Origin: Chitinophagaceae bacterium
Lineage (GTDB): Bacteria; Bacteroidota; Bacteroidia; Chitinophagales; Chitinophagaceae
Reading direction: 5' to 3'
Length of the DNA stretch: 64,000 bases
Assembly: GCA_016720585.1 (NCBI GenBank)
Contig: JADKKH010000009.1
Location: forward strand, 1-64,000
A model generated the notes under the pieces. The model was given only the letters and a program-made list of their open reading frames with translations. It made no database searches and had not been told where the DNA came from. Of the stretch, positions 47,061 through 55,691 are shown one piece after another; position 1 is the first letter of the stretch, and each line of letters starts with the position of its first letter. The translations under genes and the position numbers were made by a program.

Positions 47061-47705
47061 ATGCGATTACTTATGTTTAGTATTTTAATTATGCTCCTTT
47101 CCTGCGGACAGGATTCAGGGAAAGATAAAAAGCAAACCCAACAGGATAGCCTCGTAAAAAAAACAGATACGACGAATAATTCACCCAACAGCAATACAAA
47201 TACAGCCGGAGAAAAACAGGCGCAGGGGTCAATCCCGGATGAAGCTGCCGTCAATGACCTGCTTAAAAAAATGCTGGGCGACAAGTGGCGGGTACTTACA
47301 GACAAAGATGTAAAAGACAAATCCGATTATTATGATGAAACAGTTCTCCAGGGAAGAAAATCAAATCCCAATTTCCCTTTTATTGTTAAAGCTGATTTTA
47401 ACGGGGACAATAAGACCGATTATGCTGTTCTTGCAACCAATGATGAACAGGAATATCAACGTTTGCTGACAAAGGTCTATGTAATAATGGAAGGTAGTAA
47501 CCCCGTAACATTTGAAGAATCTACTATGCCAACTACAACACTTAGTATTGTAAAGAAATCAGCTACCGTTGAAGGATTTATGGATGATAAAGACAAAAAA
47601 ATTGTTATGAAAACTGAAGGATTAGAAGTTATGACCGGGGAGTCAGGCGGATATTATCTTTACTGGGACGGGAAATCCTTAAAAATGCTTTATACACTTG
47701 AATAG
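47061..47705 (+). CDS. Lipoprotein of unknown function
   Basis: A 214-residue protein with a short lipoprotein signal (lipobox LLSC, residues 12-15) and a K/T/N/Q-rich linker (about 16-60). A folded domain (about 60-214) has FIVKADFNGDNKTDYAVLAT, where the D-F-N-G-D-N-K-T-D-Y pattern is an FG-GAP/EF-hand-like calcium-binding loop, and ends MTGESGGYYLYWDGKSLKML. Similar proteins monitor or bind surfaces, but no function is assigned. Intact and monocistronic. Confidence 0.65.
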   Translation: MRLLMFSILIMLLSCGQDSGKDKKQTQQDSLVKKTDTTNNSPNSNTNTAGEKQAQGSIPDEAAVNDLLKKMLGDKWRVLTDKDVKDKSDYYDETVLQGRKSNPNFPFIVKADFNGDNKTDYAVLATNDEQEYQRLLTKVYVIMEGSNPVTFEESTMPTTTLSIVKKSATVEGFMDDKDKKIVMKTEGLEVMTGESGGYYLYWDGKSLKMLYTLE

Positions 47706-47832
47706 TAATGGGTGGCTTTTCAAAAAAATCATAATCCAGCAAATTATATAAAGTAGATTTTGCTCCACCAACTACTTAATTAATGGCTCCGCTTTTGTAA
47801 AAAAAGCTACCTTACCCCTTTCCCACTTCAAT

Positions 47833-48426
47833 ATGAACAAACAATTTGATACATTGATTGATAGTTACCTGGTTAATAAAGTGGGTATTGACAAAGGCTT
47901 TCTGACAGCAAAACTATCCAAAGGTCTGCAACAAAACATCCGGCAATTACAGGGAGACAAAGCCATGACGGATGCAGGCATCGGAAACGAGGAAATAAAA
48001 GATGCCCGCCAGCAAATGCGCAGCGACAAAATATCCTGGTTGGATAAAAGCAATAATAATGTGTACGAACAGGAGTTCCTGGAACTGGCCGAACATTTTA
48101 TCGGGCATCTGAACAGCACCTGCTACACCGGCATCAACGGTTACGAATTTCATTATGCGCTGTATGAAAAAGGCAATTTTTACAAAAGGCATATGGACCA
48201 GTTCCGGTCTGATAATAAAAGAAAATTCTCCCTGATCAATTACCTGAATGAAGACTGGATGGAGGAAGACGGTGGACAGTTATACGTATACCAGGATGAA
48301 ACGGTACAAAAGATACAACCCGAATCGAAGACGGCCGTATTTTTTAAGAGCGATGAAATGGAACATGAAGTGATCCTATGCCATCGCAGCCGGATGAGCA
48401 TTACCGGATGGCTGAAACGGGGGTAG
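47833..48426 (+). CDS. 2OG-Fe(II) oxygenase (prolyl-4-hydroxylase type)
   Basis: A 197-residue double-stranded beta-helix dioxygenase. The iron triad is His and Asp in KRHMDQF and His in MEHEVILC; the 2-oxoglutarate anchor is Arg in HRSRMSITGWLKRG at the C-terminus. The core LINYLNEDWMEEDGGQLYVY is characteristic of SM-20/PHD-like proteins. It hydroxylates an unknown substrate in the cytosol. Complete; the next gene starts 83 bp downstream with its own promoter. Confidence 0.88.
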   Translation: MNKQFDTLIDSYLVNKVGIDKGFLTAKLSKGLQQNIRQLQGDKAMTDAGIGNEEIKDARQQMRSDKISWLDKSNNNVYEQEFLELAEHFIGHLNSTCYTGINGYEFHYALYEKGNFYKRHMDQFRSDNKRKFSLINYLNEDWMEEDGGQLYVYQDETVQKIQPESKTAVFFKSDEMEHEVILCHRSRMSITGWLKRG

Positions 48427-48481
48427 TCTAAACCCACCAACCATTAACCACTCCCCACTAAACACTCACCACTCCCTCCCT

Positions 48482-48489
48482 TATCTTTG
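48482..48489 (+). promoter_or_regulatory. Bacteroidota -7 element
   Basis: TATCTTTG, a full match to TAnnTTTG, 20 bp before the carboxylase start at 48509. Confidence 0.6.
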
Positions 48490-48508
48490 CAACCTAACCT
48501 TTTGCAAC

Positions 48509-50227
48509 ATGAACCTCGAATTCAATAAGAACGAAGACGTCCTCAAACAATCGCTGAGTGAGATGCGCCAGCGCCTGGAAAAAATATATGAAGGCGGCGG
48601 AAAAAAAGCCATTGAAAAACAAAGGGAAAAAAATAAACTGACTCCCCGCGAAAGGATCGATTACTTAATAGATAACGACAAACCTTTTATTGAGATCTGC
48701 GCTTTTGCTGGTTATGAAATGTATGACGAACAGGGTGGTTGCCCCGCAGGTGGTACCGTGGCCGGTGTAGGTTATGTAAGCGGCCGCCAGTGTGTGATAC
48801 TCGCCAACGACCAAACGGTGAAAGCCGGGGCATGGTTCCCCATTACCGGTAAGAAGAATTTGCGGTTGCAGGAGATAGCAATGGAAAATCATTTACCGGT
48901 CATTTATTTAGTGGATAGCGCCGGTGTATTCCTGCCGATGCAGGATGAAATATTTCCCGACAAAGAACATTTTGGACGCATCTTCCGCAACAATGCCGTC
49001 ATGAGCGGCATGGGCATCACCCAAATAGCTGCGGTGATGGGCCCCTGTGTGGCGGGCGGTGCTTACCTGCCCATCATGAGTGATGAAACACTGATGGTGG
49101 AAGGCCATGGTTCTATTTACCTGGCCGGTCCTTACCTCGTAAAAGCTGCCATTGGTGAAGATATTGACAACGAAACCCTGGGTGGAGCGGTAACGCATAC
49201 GGAGATATCGGGTATTGCTGATTATAAATTCAAGACAGAGCAGGAATGCATGGACCATATTAAAAAAATGTTTTCGATGCTGGGTGAGAAACCAAAGGCT
49301 GGTTTTGACCGGATAGCAGCAAAGACACCGAAGAAGAATGCAGAAGAATTATATGGTTTATTTCCGCATGACGGTAAGCCCTATGATATGGTGGACATCA
49401 TTGAACGGATAGTAGATAAGGCACAAGATACAAGGTACAAGGTAAAAGATGAAAAGACACAAGATACAAGTAACAAGGAACAAGGCGCAAGCGACAAAGC
49501 AGGGCAAGAGACTTCTTCATTTGAACAGTTTAAGCCAGATTATGGAAAGACAATTGTATGTGGATATGGCAGAATAGATGGCTGGGCCGTAGGTATTGTG
49601 GCGAATCAACGGAAGATTGTAAAAAGCAAGAAAGGTGAAATGCAGATGGGCGGTGTAATATATAATGACAGTGCGGATAAAGCAGCGCGGTTTATTCTCA
49701 ATTGCAATCAAAAAAAAATACCCTTGGTGTTCCTGCAGGATGTCACCGGTTTTATGGTGGGCAGTCGCAGTGAACACAGCGGCATCATTAAAGATGGTGC
49801 GAAGATGGTGAATGCGGTGGCCAATTCGGTGGTACCAAAAATTACGATCATCATCGGAAACAGTTATGGTGCCGGAAACTATGCGATGTGCGGCAAAGCC
49901 TACGATCCGCGGTTTATTTATGCCTGGCCTACGGCTAAGATCGCCGTGATGGGGGGTGATGCGGCAGCAAAAGTATTATTACAAATAGAAGAGGCTTCAT
50001 TGAAAGCCAAAGGAGAAGTGATAACACCCAAAGCGGAAGAAAAATTACTGGATAAAATTAAGAGCCGTTATGAAAAACAGACCTCGCCCTATTATGCAGC
50101 AGCGAGGCTGTGGGTGGATGCGATCATTGACCCGGTGGATACGAGGAAAGTTATTTCCGAAGGAATACAGGCCGCAAATAATAATCCGGAGATAAAAGAG
50201 TTGAAGACGGGCGTCTTTCAGGTGTAA
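48509..50227 (+). CDS. Acyl-CoA carboxylase beta (carboxyltransferase) subunit with repeat insertion
   Basis: A 572-residue biotin-dependent carboxyltransferase subunit (propionyl-/methylcrotonyl-CoA carboxylase type). The N-lobe has RERIDYLIDNDKPFIEICAF and the oxyanion loop MGPCVAGGAYLPIMSDETLM (G-G-A). The C-lobe has FLQDVTGFMVGSRSEHSGII and GNSYGAGNYAMCGKAYDPRF. It transfers carboxyl from biotin to acyl-CoA with a partner alpha chain not in the window. Between the lobes about 30 residues (roughly 305-335; DTRYKVKDEKTQDTSNKEQG) rich in K, D, T, Q replace the usual short linker; they are encoded by word-like repeat DNA (49420-49515). The frame is kept, so the enzyme may still fold. Confidence 0.9.
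   Translation: MNLEFNKNEDVLKQSLSEMRQRLEKIYEGGGKKAIEKQREKNKLTPRERIDYLIDNDKPFIEICAFAGYEMYDEQGGCPAGGTVAGVGYVSGRQCVILANDQTVKAGAWFPITGKKNLRLQEIAMENHLPVIYLVDSAGVFLPMQDEIFPDKEHFGRIFRNNAVMSGMGITQIAAVMGPCVAGGAYLPIMSDETLMVEGHGSIYLAGPYLVKAAIGEDIDNETLGGAVTHTEISGIADYKFKTEQECMDHIKKMFSMLGEKPKAGFDRIAAKTPKKNAEELYGLFPHDGKPYDMVDIIERIVDKAQDTRYKVKDEKTQDTSNKEQGASDKAGQETSSFEQFKPDYGKTIVCGYGRIDGWAVGIVANQRKIVKSKKGEMQMGGVIYNDSADKAARFILNCNQKKIPLVFLQDVTGFMVGSRSEHSGIIKDGAKMVNAVANSVVPKITIIIGNSYGAGNYAMCGKAYDPRFIYAWPTAKIAVMGGDAAAKVLLQIEEASLKAKGEVITPKAEEKLLDKIKSRYEKQTSPYYAAARLWVDAIIDPVDTRKVISEGIQAANNNPEIKELKTGVFQV
49420..49515 (+). repeat. Short-word repeat inserted in frame in the carboxylase gene
   Basis: Tandem variants of ACAAGATACAAGGTACAAGG and AACAAGGAACAAGGCGCAAG. 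This kind of word-like repeat is otherwise intergenic in Bacteroidota genomes (from memory); here it adds about 30 codons without a stop. Confidence 0.65.
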
Positions 50228-50229
50228 AA

Positions 50230-50372
50230 GTCCATAGTCGACAGTCAACGGTCCACGGCAGAGTTTGATTGTTGGAAGTCCCTTATTCATATGATGTTAT
50301 TTGCTAAAATATTTAATAGGTTCTAATTTTATAAACGCAACGGCTGTGGTCTGTGGACTATGGACTGTCGAC
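50230..50372. repeat. Inverted word-like repeats flanking the rnhA upstream region
   Basis: The left arm (50230-50262, GTCCATAGTCGACAGTCAAC...) and right arm (50344-50372, GTCTGTGGACTATGGACTGT...) are imperfect inverted copies of a GACTATGGAC/GTCCATAGTC word. They enclose about 80 bp between the carboxylase and RNase HI genes. Confidence 0.65.
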
Positions 50373-50379
50373 CAAACTT

Positions 50380-50856
50380 ATGTCAATTCAAAATATCACT
50401 ATTTATACCGATGGGTCGGCAAGAGGCAATCCCGGACCGGGTGGCTATGGCACACTATTAATGAGTGGCCATCATAAAAAAGAATTATCACAGGGCTATC
50501 ACCACACGACCAACAACCGCATGGAACTCATGGCCGTGATCGCCGGATTGAAAGCCTTAAAGAAAGATGGTATGCAGGTGACCATATATTCCGACAGCCA
50601 GTATGTGGTGAAAGCCTGGGAAGAAGGCTGGCTGAAGAACTGGATCAAGACCAATTTTAAAGGAGGCAAGAAAAATCCGGATCTGTGGTGGGAGTTTTGG
50701 GAGCTTTCCAAAATTCATCATATTAAATTCAAATGGGTGAAGGGACATGCCGATAATCCCTATAATAACCGCTGTGATCAATTAGCAACAGAAGCGGCAG
50801 ACGGGCATCATCATAAACTGATGCATGATGAAGGGTACGAAGGAACTGCCCTTTAG
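50380..50856 (+). CDS. rnhA: Ribonuclease HI
   Basis: About 158 residues when started at ATG 50380 (MSIQNITIYTDGSARGNPGP); an upstream in-frame ATG at 50353 lies within repeat DNA and is unlikely. The active-site acidic residues are in order: Asp in YTDGSARG, Glu in NNRMELMAV, Asp in IYSDSQYVVKAW and Asp in NNRCDQLATEA. The basic handle region KNWIKTNFKGGKKNPDLWWE is present, typical of the E. coli-like class. It degrades RNA in RNA-DNA hybrids. Complete length. Confidence 0.95.
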   Translation: MSIQNITIYTDGSARGNPGPGGYGTLLMSGHHKKELSQGYHHTTNNRMELMAVIAGLKALKKDGMQVTIYSDSQYVVKAWEEGWLKNWIKTNFKGGKKNPDLWWEFWELSKIHHIKFKWVKGHADNPYNNRCDQLATEAADGHHHKLMHDEGYEGTAL

Positions 50857-50859
50857 AAC

Positions 50860-50980
50860 TTTGCCACAGATTACACAAATTCCCACGGATTAAATACATC
50901 TTAGCTATCAATGAAAACAATTTTCGACTTAATAGGTTACAACAAATCTGTGCTAATCCTTGTAATCAGTGGCAAAAAAA
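50860..50980. repeat. Palindromic intergenic repeat
   Basis: The left arm starts TTTGCCACAGATTACACAAA and the right arm (ending 50980) is its near reverse complement (AATCTGTGCTAATCCTTGTA, then ATCAGTGGCAAA). It is an imperfect palindrome of about 35 bp per arm without coding content. Confidence 0.6.
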
Positions 50981-51007
50981 AATCCATTGACGATAGCCAA
51001 TGGATTT
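50980..51007 (-). terminator. Intrinsic terminator for the DUF6580 gene
   Basis: A perfect 10-bp stem AAATCCATTG/CAATGGATTT with an 8-nt loop. Read leftward, the T-rich continuation of the flanking A run follows the stem. 22 bp after the gene end at 51029. Confidence 0.8.
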
Positions 51008-51028
51008 CAAATAATATTCCGAAAAATT

Positions 51029-51595
51029 TTATGCTAACGTAAGTACCGCTTTCTTCTTCGTAAGATAGTTATACACCAAAAGAATAACCGGCAGGAAAAC
51101 CAAGGTAGCTATCAATGAATTCCTGTAAAACGGAAGACCCGCCTCATAGCAATTCATTAATCCGGCAAAATCTTTGGAATAAGTCACCTGCGCACCCATC
51201 CAAACCATACCGTTTGATAACAAAAAGAAAACCGTTGGCGCTGCAACGACCCCCACAAGCAGACTTTTAAAATTTCTGCCTTTGAAAGCCCATCCGAATA
51301 AAGTAGCCGACATCAGGATCAGATAATTTTTCCACTGACCGCTATAAAAACCCGCATAGGGAAACAAATCCTGTGTGTATAATAATTGAATGAGGGCATC
51401 GCTGAGAAATAAAGCTACCAGGGGTAACAGGAAAGAATTATCCTTTTTCTTAATTATAAAACCGGCAAACAAAGCGATGGCAATCACCGGCGAAAAACCG
51501 GACCAGTCCAGGTCGGGCCCGAAAAAATATTTGCAGGCTGTTGCCAGTACCACCAGTATGATCGTAAAAAAGATTAATCGTCCGTTGCTCTTCAT
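51029..51595 (-). CDS. DUF6580 family membrane protein (ECF-transporter-like)
   Basis: A 188-residue protein with about five or six TM helices (for example IFFTIILVVLATACKYFFG, SPVIAIALFAGFIIKK, SLLVGVVAAPTVFFLLSNGM, LIATLVFLPVILLVYNYL). The sequence FSPVIAIALFAG with the following FLLPLVALFLSDALIQ is the family signature, and the fold resembles S components of ECF transporters, so a vitamin or small-molecule uptake role has been suspected. No ligand is indicated here. The terminator at 50980 ends the transcript. Confidence 0.8.
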   Translation of the reverse strand: MKSNGRLIFFTIILVVLATACKYFFGPDLDWSGFSPVIAIALFAGFIIKKKDNSFLLPLVALFLSDALIQLLYTQDLFPYAGFYSGQWKNYLILMSATLFGWAFKGRNFKSLLVGVVAAPTVFFLLSNGMVWMGAQVTYSKDFAGLMNCYEAGLPFYRNSLIATLVFLPVILLVYNYLTKKKAVLTLA

Positions 51596-51656
51596 AATAA
51601 TAAGTTGAAATAAAGAACAAAAATAAATGAATTGAGCTAATTAGCCGTTCTAATTA

Positions 51657-52829
51657 TCAACGGTTGTGGAAACCCGCAGAAGCCCTGAAAACAGTGGATT
51701 TGGCAGCAGCACTGAGATTTACGGCCTGCCCGGGAAAAATGACTGCCGAAGGATTACCCGGTTGAAGACTGACAGCGGTATCCGCATCATTAAGTTTTGC
51801 CATTCCCTCTGTCAGCAACAGAATTTCAACTGAATCGGGTTTAAAAGAGATAGCGTCACCGGCCTCCAGTTCAAAAACACTCAATTGGAAATCAGGCGCA
51901 GGTGTTTTGTAAATTTTTTCATACAAACTGATATGCTCTCCCTTTATAATAACAGGATATGTGGCTTCACAGGTTACGAGCTTGAGTAATTCCTTTACAT
52001 CAATATGCTTTGTGGTGAGTCCGCCCCGCAAAACATTGTCCGAGTTGGCCATAATTTCAATATTATGTCCTTCCAGGTAGGCATGTGGCACACCGGCTGA
52101 TTGAAAAATGCCCTCTCCTCTTTTAAGATGCACTAAATTGAAAAAATAGATTGAGAAGATTCCCCGGTCAAGATTGTCCTTATTTGTAAAAGTTTGCGCT
52201 GCCCGGGCTACCCAAAAATCTTCATCGTTCTTGTCAGCTTCTTCATGGGAATATGTTGAAGTGATATTATTAATCAGAGGCTGCAGGATCCTGTTCACTT
52301 CCTCCTGGGGCATTTCCATCACTTTTTTATAGAGTCCTGCATAACCGGATTGATTAAATACCGGTAATAATTCTCTCAACTCTACGACATTCAATAACGT
52401 ATAGGTTAATTCCTCCGCAGGCTTAAATCCATGAAGCAACCAGAAATCACCCAGCGCAACGATCATTTCCGGTTTATGATTATCGTCTTTGTAATTCCGG
52501 TACGGTGCATCCAGCGGAATCCCTGCTGCATTTTCCAGCGCAAATTCTTTTTCGGCAACTTCTTTGGAAGGATGAACCTGGATGGACAACATTTTTTTTA
52601 CTTCCTGGGCTTTAAACAAGTAGGGCAAATTACCGGACAATTCAGTTAAAGGCATTGATTTCCCGTCATTGGTTTTCACACTGGAGATACCCAGCGGATG
52701 AGTTCCCATCCAGTATTCGGCATAGGGTTTATTTTCATTATTAGCTTCCTGTAATAAAAAAGGGATAAAGGAATTGCCTCCCCAATCATAATACTTTACA
52801 GTTCCTTTTAGCTGATAAATACCCTTCAT
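51657..52829 (-). CDS. manA: Mannose-6-phosphate isomerase, class I
   Basis: A 390-residue cupin-type isomerase interconverting mannose-6-P and fructose-6-P. Zinc ligands are visible: Gln and His in LSIQVHPSKEVA, Glu in DNHKPEMIVAL and His in GVPHAYLEGHNIEIMANSDN. The active-site Arg lies in VLRGGLTTKHID. The N-terminal LKGTVKYYDWGGNSFIPFLL (Y-D-W-G) confirms class I. It supplies mannose units for glycans. Complete; divergent from the YraN gene. Confidence 0.94.
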   Translation of the reverse strand: MKGIYQLKGTVKYYDWGGNSFIPFLLQEANNENKPYAEYWMGTHPLGISSVKTNDGKSMPLTELSGNLPYLFKAQEVKKMLSIQVHPSKEVAEKEFALENAAGIPLDAPYRNYKDDNHKPEMIVALGDFWLLHGFKPAEELTYTLLNVVELRELLPVFNQSGYAGLYKKVMEMPQEEVNRILQPLINNITSTYSHEEADKNDEDFWVARAAQTFTNKDNLDRGIFSIYFFNLVHLKRGEGIFQSAGVPHAYLEGHNIEIMANSDNVLRGGLTTKHIDVKELLKLVTCEATYPVIIKGEHISLYEKIYKTPAPDFQLSVFELEAGDAISFKPDSVEILLLTEGMAKLNDADTAVSLQPGNPSAVIFPGQAVNLSAAAKSTVFRASAGFHNR

Positions 52830-52866
52830 AAAAATTTTCTTCTTTAACTTGGAGTAAAGATAATCA

Positions 52867-53223
52867 ATGGCCTCGCATAATGAACTGGGAAAAGAAGGCG
52901 AACAGCTGGCAGCCCAATGGCTGAAAGAGCAGGGCTACCATATCCTGCATTGCAACTGGCGGTATTCGCATTATGAAATTGACATCGTTGCCACCAAAGG
53001 GACCTATTTACATTTCGTGGAAGTAAAAGCGCGGAAGGCAAGCCCTTTTGGCCACCCGGAAGACAGTGTCACAAAAAAGAAATTTAAACACTTACAAAAA
53101 GCCGCGGATCAATACTTGTTTCTGAACCCCGGCCACCCCTGGATCCAGTATGATATTCTTTCTATCACACTTCATGGAGATAAAGAAGCGGACTTTTTTT
53201 TAATTGAAGATGTGTTTTTGTAA
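52867..53223 (+). CDS. YraN/UPF0102 family protein
   Basis: A 118-residue protein with the compact nuclease-like fold of UPF0102. It has the conserved order LGKEGEQLAAQWLKEQGYHI, NWRYSHYEIDIVATKG (E-I-D of a PD-(D/E)XK-type site), LHFVEVKARKASPFGHPEDS (E-V-K) and VTKKKFKHLQKAADQYL. This strongly suggests a Holliday-junction-resolvase-like endonuclease, though activity of the family is not well characterised. Start ATG 52867. Head-to-head with manA with a 37-bp gap. Confidence 0.9.
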   Translation: MASHNELGKEGEQLAAQWLKEQGYHILHCNWRYSHYEIDIVATKGTYLHFVEVKARKASPFGHPEDSVTKKKFKHLQKAADQYLFLNPGHPWIQYDILSITLHGDKEADFFLIEDVFL

Positions 53224-53391
53224 GGACGCCCCATCCCGACCTTCCCCGCTAAGGGAAGGACACCTTCACACAGCCCTGGCTTATTTGAAAATTCATTATG
53301 TTTTTGAAAATTCTTACCCATTAAAATATTCCAAACATGTGAATCAATTCGAAAAGCGGGGGCTGTGCGTGGTTCCTCTCCTTCGGAGAGG
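53224..53391. repeat. Repeat-containing spacer
   Basis: Contains CTTCCCCGCTAAGGGAAGG (a short inverted pair CTTCCC/GGGAAG) near 53241 and CTCTCCTTCGGAGAGGTTAG (stem CTCTCC/GGAGAG) near 53377. These are typical dispersed intergenic words with no coding content; the second may end the YkgJ-type transcript. Confidence 0.5.
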
Positions 53392-53901
53392 TTAGGTGAG
53401 GCTACTCATCATCTTCTCCACCAACCTATGTGTAGCCGGGCAGTACTCAACATTCTGCTTATGAATATGTACAAAATCATTGAACTTCCTGGATAAATGA
53501 GGATACCCCGCACAATCAGCCGGGCGGACTTCATAGATACTGCATTTATTATCCTTCATATTCAGAAACTGGCAGGGCTCTTTTTTATTCAGCCAATCCC
53601 GGTCGCCCCCTTTTTCCCGCTTCAACCATTTCGTCTGAAATTCCGTAACGGTCATATTAAAATGAGCCGAAATTCTTTTCATGTCCTTATTGGTGAAAGT
53701 TGGGGTCATGGTTTTACAACAGTTGGCACAAGTGAGGCAATCGGTTTCCTGCCACACTTCTTTTTCCAACGCGGTTATTTTTTTATCCAACCCCCGGGGT
53801 GGATTTTTTTCCAGTTTGGTAAGAAAGCGTCTCATCTTCCTTTTGGTGTTCCCGACTTTTTGTTTAAACGCACGTAAATTAATGGGTTGCATTTCACTCA
53901 T
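53392..53901 (-). CDS. YkgJ family cysteine-cluster protein
   Basis: A 169-residue protein with the iron/zinc-binding cysteine set of UPF0153/CxxCxxCC-type proteins: TDCLTCANCCKTM, later KEPCQFLNMKDNKCSIYEVR, then RPADCAGYPH and the last Cys in EYCPATHRLV. The family sits near ribosome or tRNA genes and is thought to bind a metal cluster; function unknown. N-terminal basic region RAFKQKVGNTKRKMRRF. Intact. Confidence 0.88.
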   Translation of the reverse strand: MSEMQPINLRAFKQKVGNTKRKMRRFLTKLEKNPPRGLDKKITALEKEVWQETDCLTCANCCKTMTPTFTNKDMKRISAHFNMTVTEFQTKWLKREKGGDRDWLNKKEPCQFLNMKDNKCSIYEVRPADCAGYPHLSRKFNDFVHIHKQNVEYCPATHRLVEKMMSSLT

Positions 53902-53973
53902 GCGCCGAAGATACTACTTGAAGGGTTTCGGCGTACACCTCAAAAGAATTTTCGTACCCCGATTTTCTATGGT

Positions 53974-53981
53974 TATTTTTG
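53974..53981 (+). promoter_or_regulatory. Bacteroidota -7 element
   Basis: TATTTTTG (TAnnTTTG) 20 bp before ATG 54002, supporting that start over the far longer frame reading through the divergent gene. Confidence 0.6.
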
Positions 53982-54001
53982 TTACCATTCAAACCACTAA
54001 A

Positions 54002-54658
54002 ATGAAACTACTGATTGTTCCAGCCATTTTTATCCTCTGGGCCTTTTTATTTGGTGCCTGCAAATCTTCTTCTTCAGGGCCCAAAACATTTTGCGATACA
54101 TCCTGCCTGAAAGACAGCATAAAATTTTCAGGGGATCACATGCTGAAACCCTATGTGTATATCTCGGCCAGTAATTGCCAGGCCGATACCCTGCTCTGGA
54201 GCTATAACGGCATGGGCGTGAACCGTAAAGTGGGTTTACCGGACTTTCTGAATACTACCGTACAATTGCATAAGGACTATGTCCGTTGTTTTTTTAAAGA
54301 CACGGCCTATGCCTGGGTTCTGTTTAATAATTGCAGTAACGGCAGGGGTTATTCGCTGAAACTACCGTTTAATAAAGTCAATGATATTGGCCGGAAGAGC
54401 AATAATATTAACAACCTCGACAAAAAGTTTTCTATCTCCGATAACCTGGTTGCCTACACAGATAGGGGCAATATCTACATAGAAGATATGTTCACCGGGA
54501 AAAAAGCCATGATGACCTTTGGGGAAAAACTGGATATTGACTACGATGCCATCCATGAATACGTTGATTCGGTCAACGTCACCAACACAAGAATATGGGT
54601 GAAAGTGAAAATAAAAGATAACTGGAAGGAACTCGAGAAAAATATAGTTCTGGAATGA
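54002..54658 (+). CDS. Lipoprotein of unknown function
   Basis: A 218-residue lipoprotein: signal peptide ending FGAC (Cys about residue 20), then a cysteine-containing start KTFCDTSCLKDSIKFSGDHM. A beta-rich domain follows (AYAWVLFNNCSNGRGYSLKL; KFSISDNLVAYTDRGNIYIE) that reads like two or three beta-propeller or sandwich blades. No family recognised. I use ATG 54002, just downstream of a promoter-like element, instead of the upstream extension, which overlaps the YkgJ-type gene on the other strand. Confidence 0.7.
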   Translation: MKLLIVPAIFILWAFLFGACKSSSSGPKTFCDTSCLKDSIKFSGDHMLKPYVYISASNCQADTLLWSYNGMGVNRKVGLPDFLNTTVQLHKDYVRCFFKDTAYAWVLFNNCSNGRGYSLKLPFNKVNDIGRKSNNINNLDKKFSISDNLVAYTDRGNIYIEDMFTGKKAMMTFGEKLDIDYDAIHEYVDSVNVTNTRIWVKVKIKDNWKELEKNIVLE

Positions 54659-54747
54659 TGGGTCGTATCGTAATGGTTAATTCAGGTTTTAAGGACACCC
54701 CCATAAACTTCCCGATAGCTATCGAAGAAACTAACTAACATTCTACC

Positions 54748-55647
54748 ATGTGGGAACCTTATAAAAAAGGATTCAAAGCCTATTTACAGTTAGAAAAATC
54801 TCTTTCAGATAACTCTGTACAGGCCTATGGCAGGGATATCGAATTACTGACACAATTCTTACAGGAAAAAAAGAATCTTAAGAACCCGGATGAACTTACA
54901 CTAAAAGATTTACAACGCTTCATCAAATGGATTTCTGAACTCGGGATGATGGCCTCATCACAGGCCAGGATTATTTCGGGTCTTCGGGCATTTTATAAAT
55001 ATTGTTTGCTGGAAAATATTTCTAAAACAGACCCCACGACCCTGCTGGAAGCCCCGAAACAGAAAAGGGCCTTACCTGATACACTGAGTTTTGAGGAAAT
55101 AGAAAGTATGATTCAGCAAATAGATCTGAGCAAAGCAGAAGGTGGCCGCAACAAAGCCATCCTGGAAACCATGTACAGTTGTGGTCTTAGGGTAAGTGAA
55201 GTTGTGAACCTGAAAATATCCCAGTTATATCTCGATATAGGTTTTATCCGGGTTATCGGAAAAGGTGATAAAGAACGATTGGTTCCTATTGGCAGCAGTG
55301 CCGCAAAGTACATTACCATTTACAAAAAAAACATCCGGGTGCACCTGGATATTAATAAAGGACAGGAAGATGTTCTATTTCTCAATAACAGGGGCAGTAA
55401 ATTATCGAGGGTGATGATTTTCTATATTATAAAAGACCTGGCCCTGAAAGCCGGTATTAAGAAAACGGTTTCACCACATACCTTCCGTCATTCTTTTGCC
55501 ACACATTTGATTGAAGGCGGTGCCGATTTAAGGGCGGTACAGGAAATGCTGGGACATGTTAGTATTACTTCCACGGAAATCTATACGCACCTGGACCGGG
55601 AGTTTCTGAGAAAGACTTTAGAGAAACATCATCCATCCTATAAATAA
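54748..55647 (+). CDS. xerD: Site-specific tyrosine recombinase XerD
   Basis: A 299-residue tyrosine recombinase with the XerD layout. A core-binding N-terminus (DNSVQAYGRDIELLTQFLQE) is followed by the catalytic domain with Arg in YSCGLRVSEVVNLKIS, Lys in GKGDKERLVPIG, His-x-x-Arg in SPHTFRHSFATHLIEGGADL, His in MLGHVSITSTEIY and the nucleophile Tyr in EIYTHLDREF. It resolves chromosome dimers at dif with a XerC-like partner. Complete and ending in a very strong terminator. A decayed copy of its last codons lies 970 bp downstream (56616-56726). Confidence 0.93.
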   Translation: MWEPYKKGFKAYLQLEKSLSDNSVQAYGRDIELLTQFLQEKKNLKNPDELTLKDLQRFIKWISELGMMASSQARIISGLRAFYKYCLLENISKTDPTTLLEAPKQKRALPDTLSFEEIESMIQQIDLSKAEGGRNKAILETMYSCGLRVSEVVNLKISQLYLDIGFIRVIGKGDKERLVPIGSSAAKYITIYKKNIRVHLDINKGQEDVLFLNNRGSKLSRVMIFYIIKDLALKAGIKKTVSPHTFRHSFATHLIEGGADLRAVQEMLGHVSITSTEIYTHLDREFLRKTLEKHHPSYK

Positions 55648-55680
55648 AAAACGCTTCCTGCACCCGGCAGGAAGCGTTTT
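55648..55680. terminator. Strong bidirectional terminator
   Basis: A perfect 14-bp stem AAAACGCTTCCTGC/GCAGGAAGCGTTTT with a 5-nt loop, placed between the convergent xerD and lipoprotein genes. Poly-T ends in both directions. Confidence 0.92.
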
Positions 55681-55691
55681 TGGGGAATAAT

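Noticed and set aside
53204..53395. 63-codon plus-strand ORF
   Set aside because: It consists of intergenic repeat words and overlaps neighbouring gene ends.
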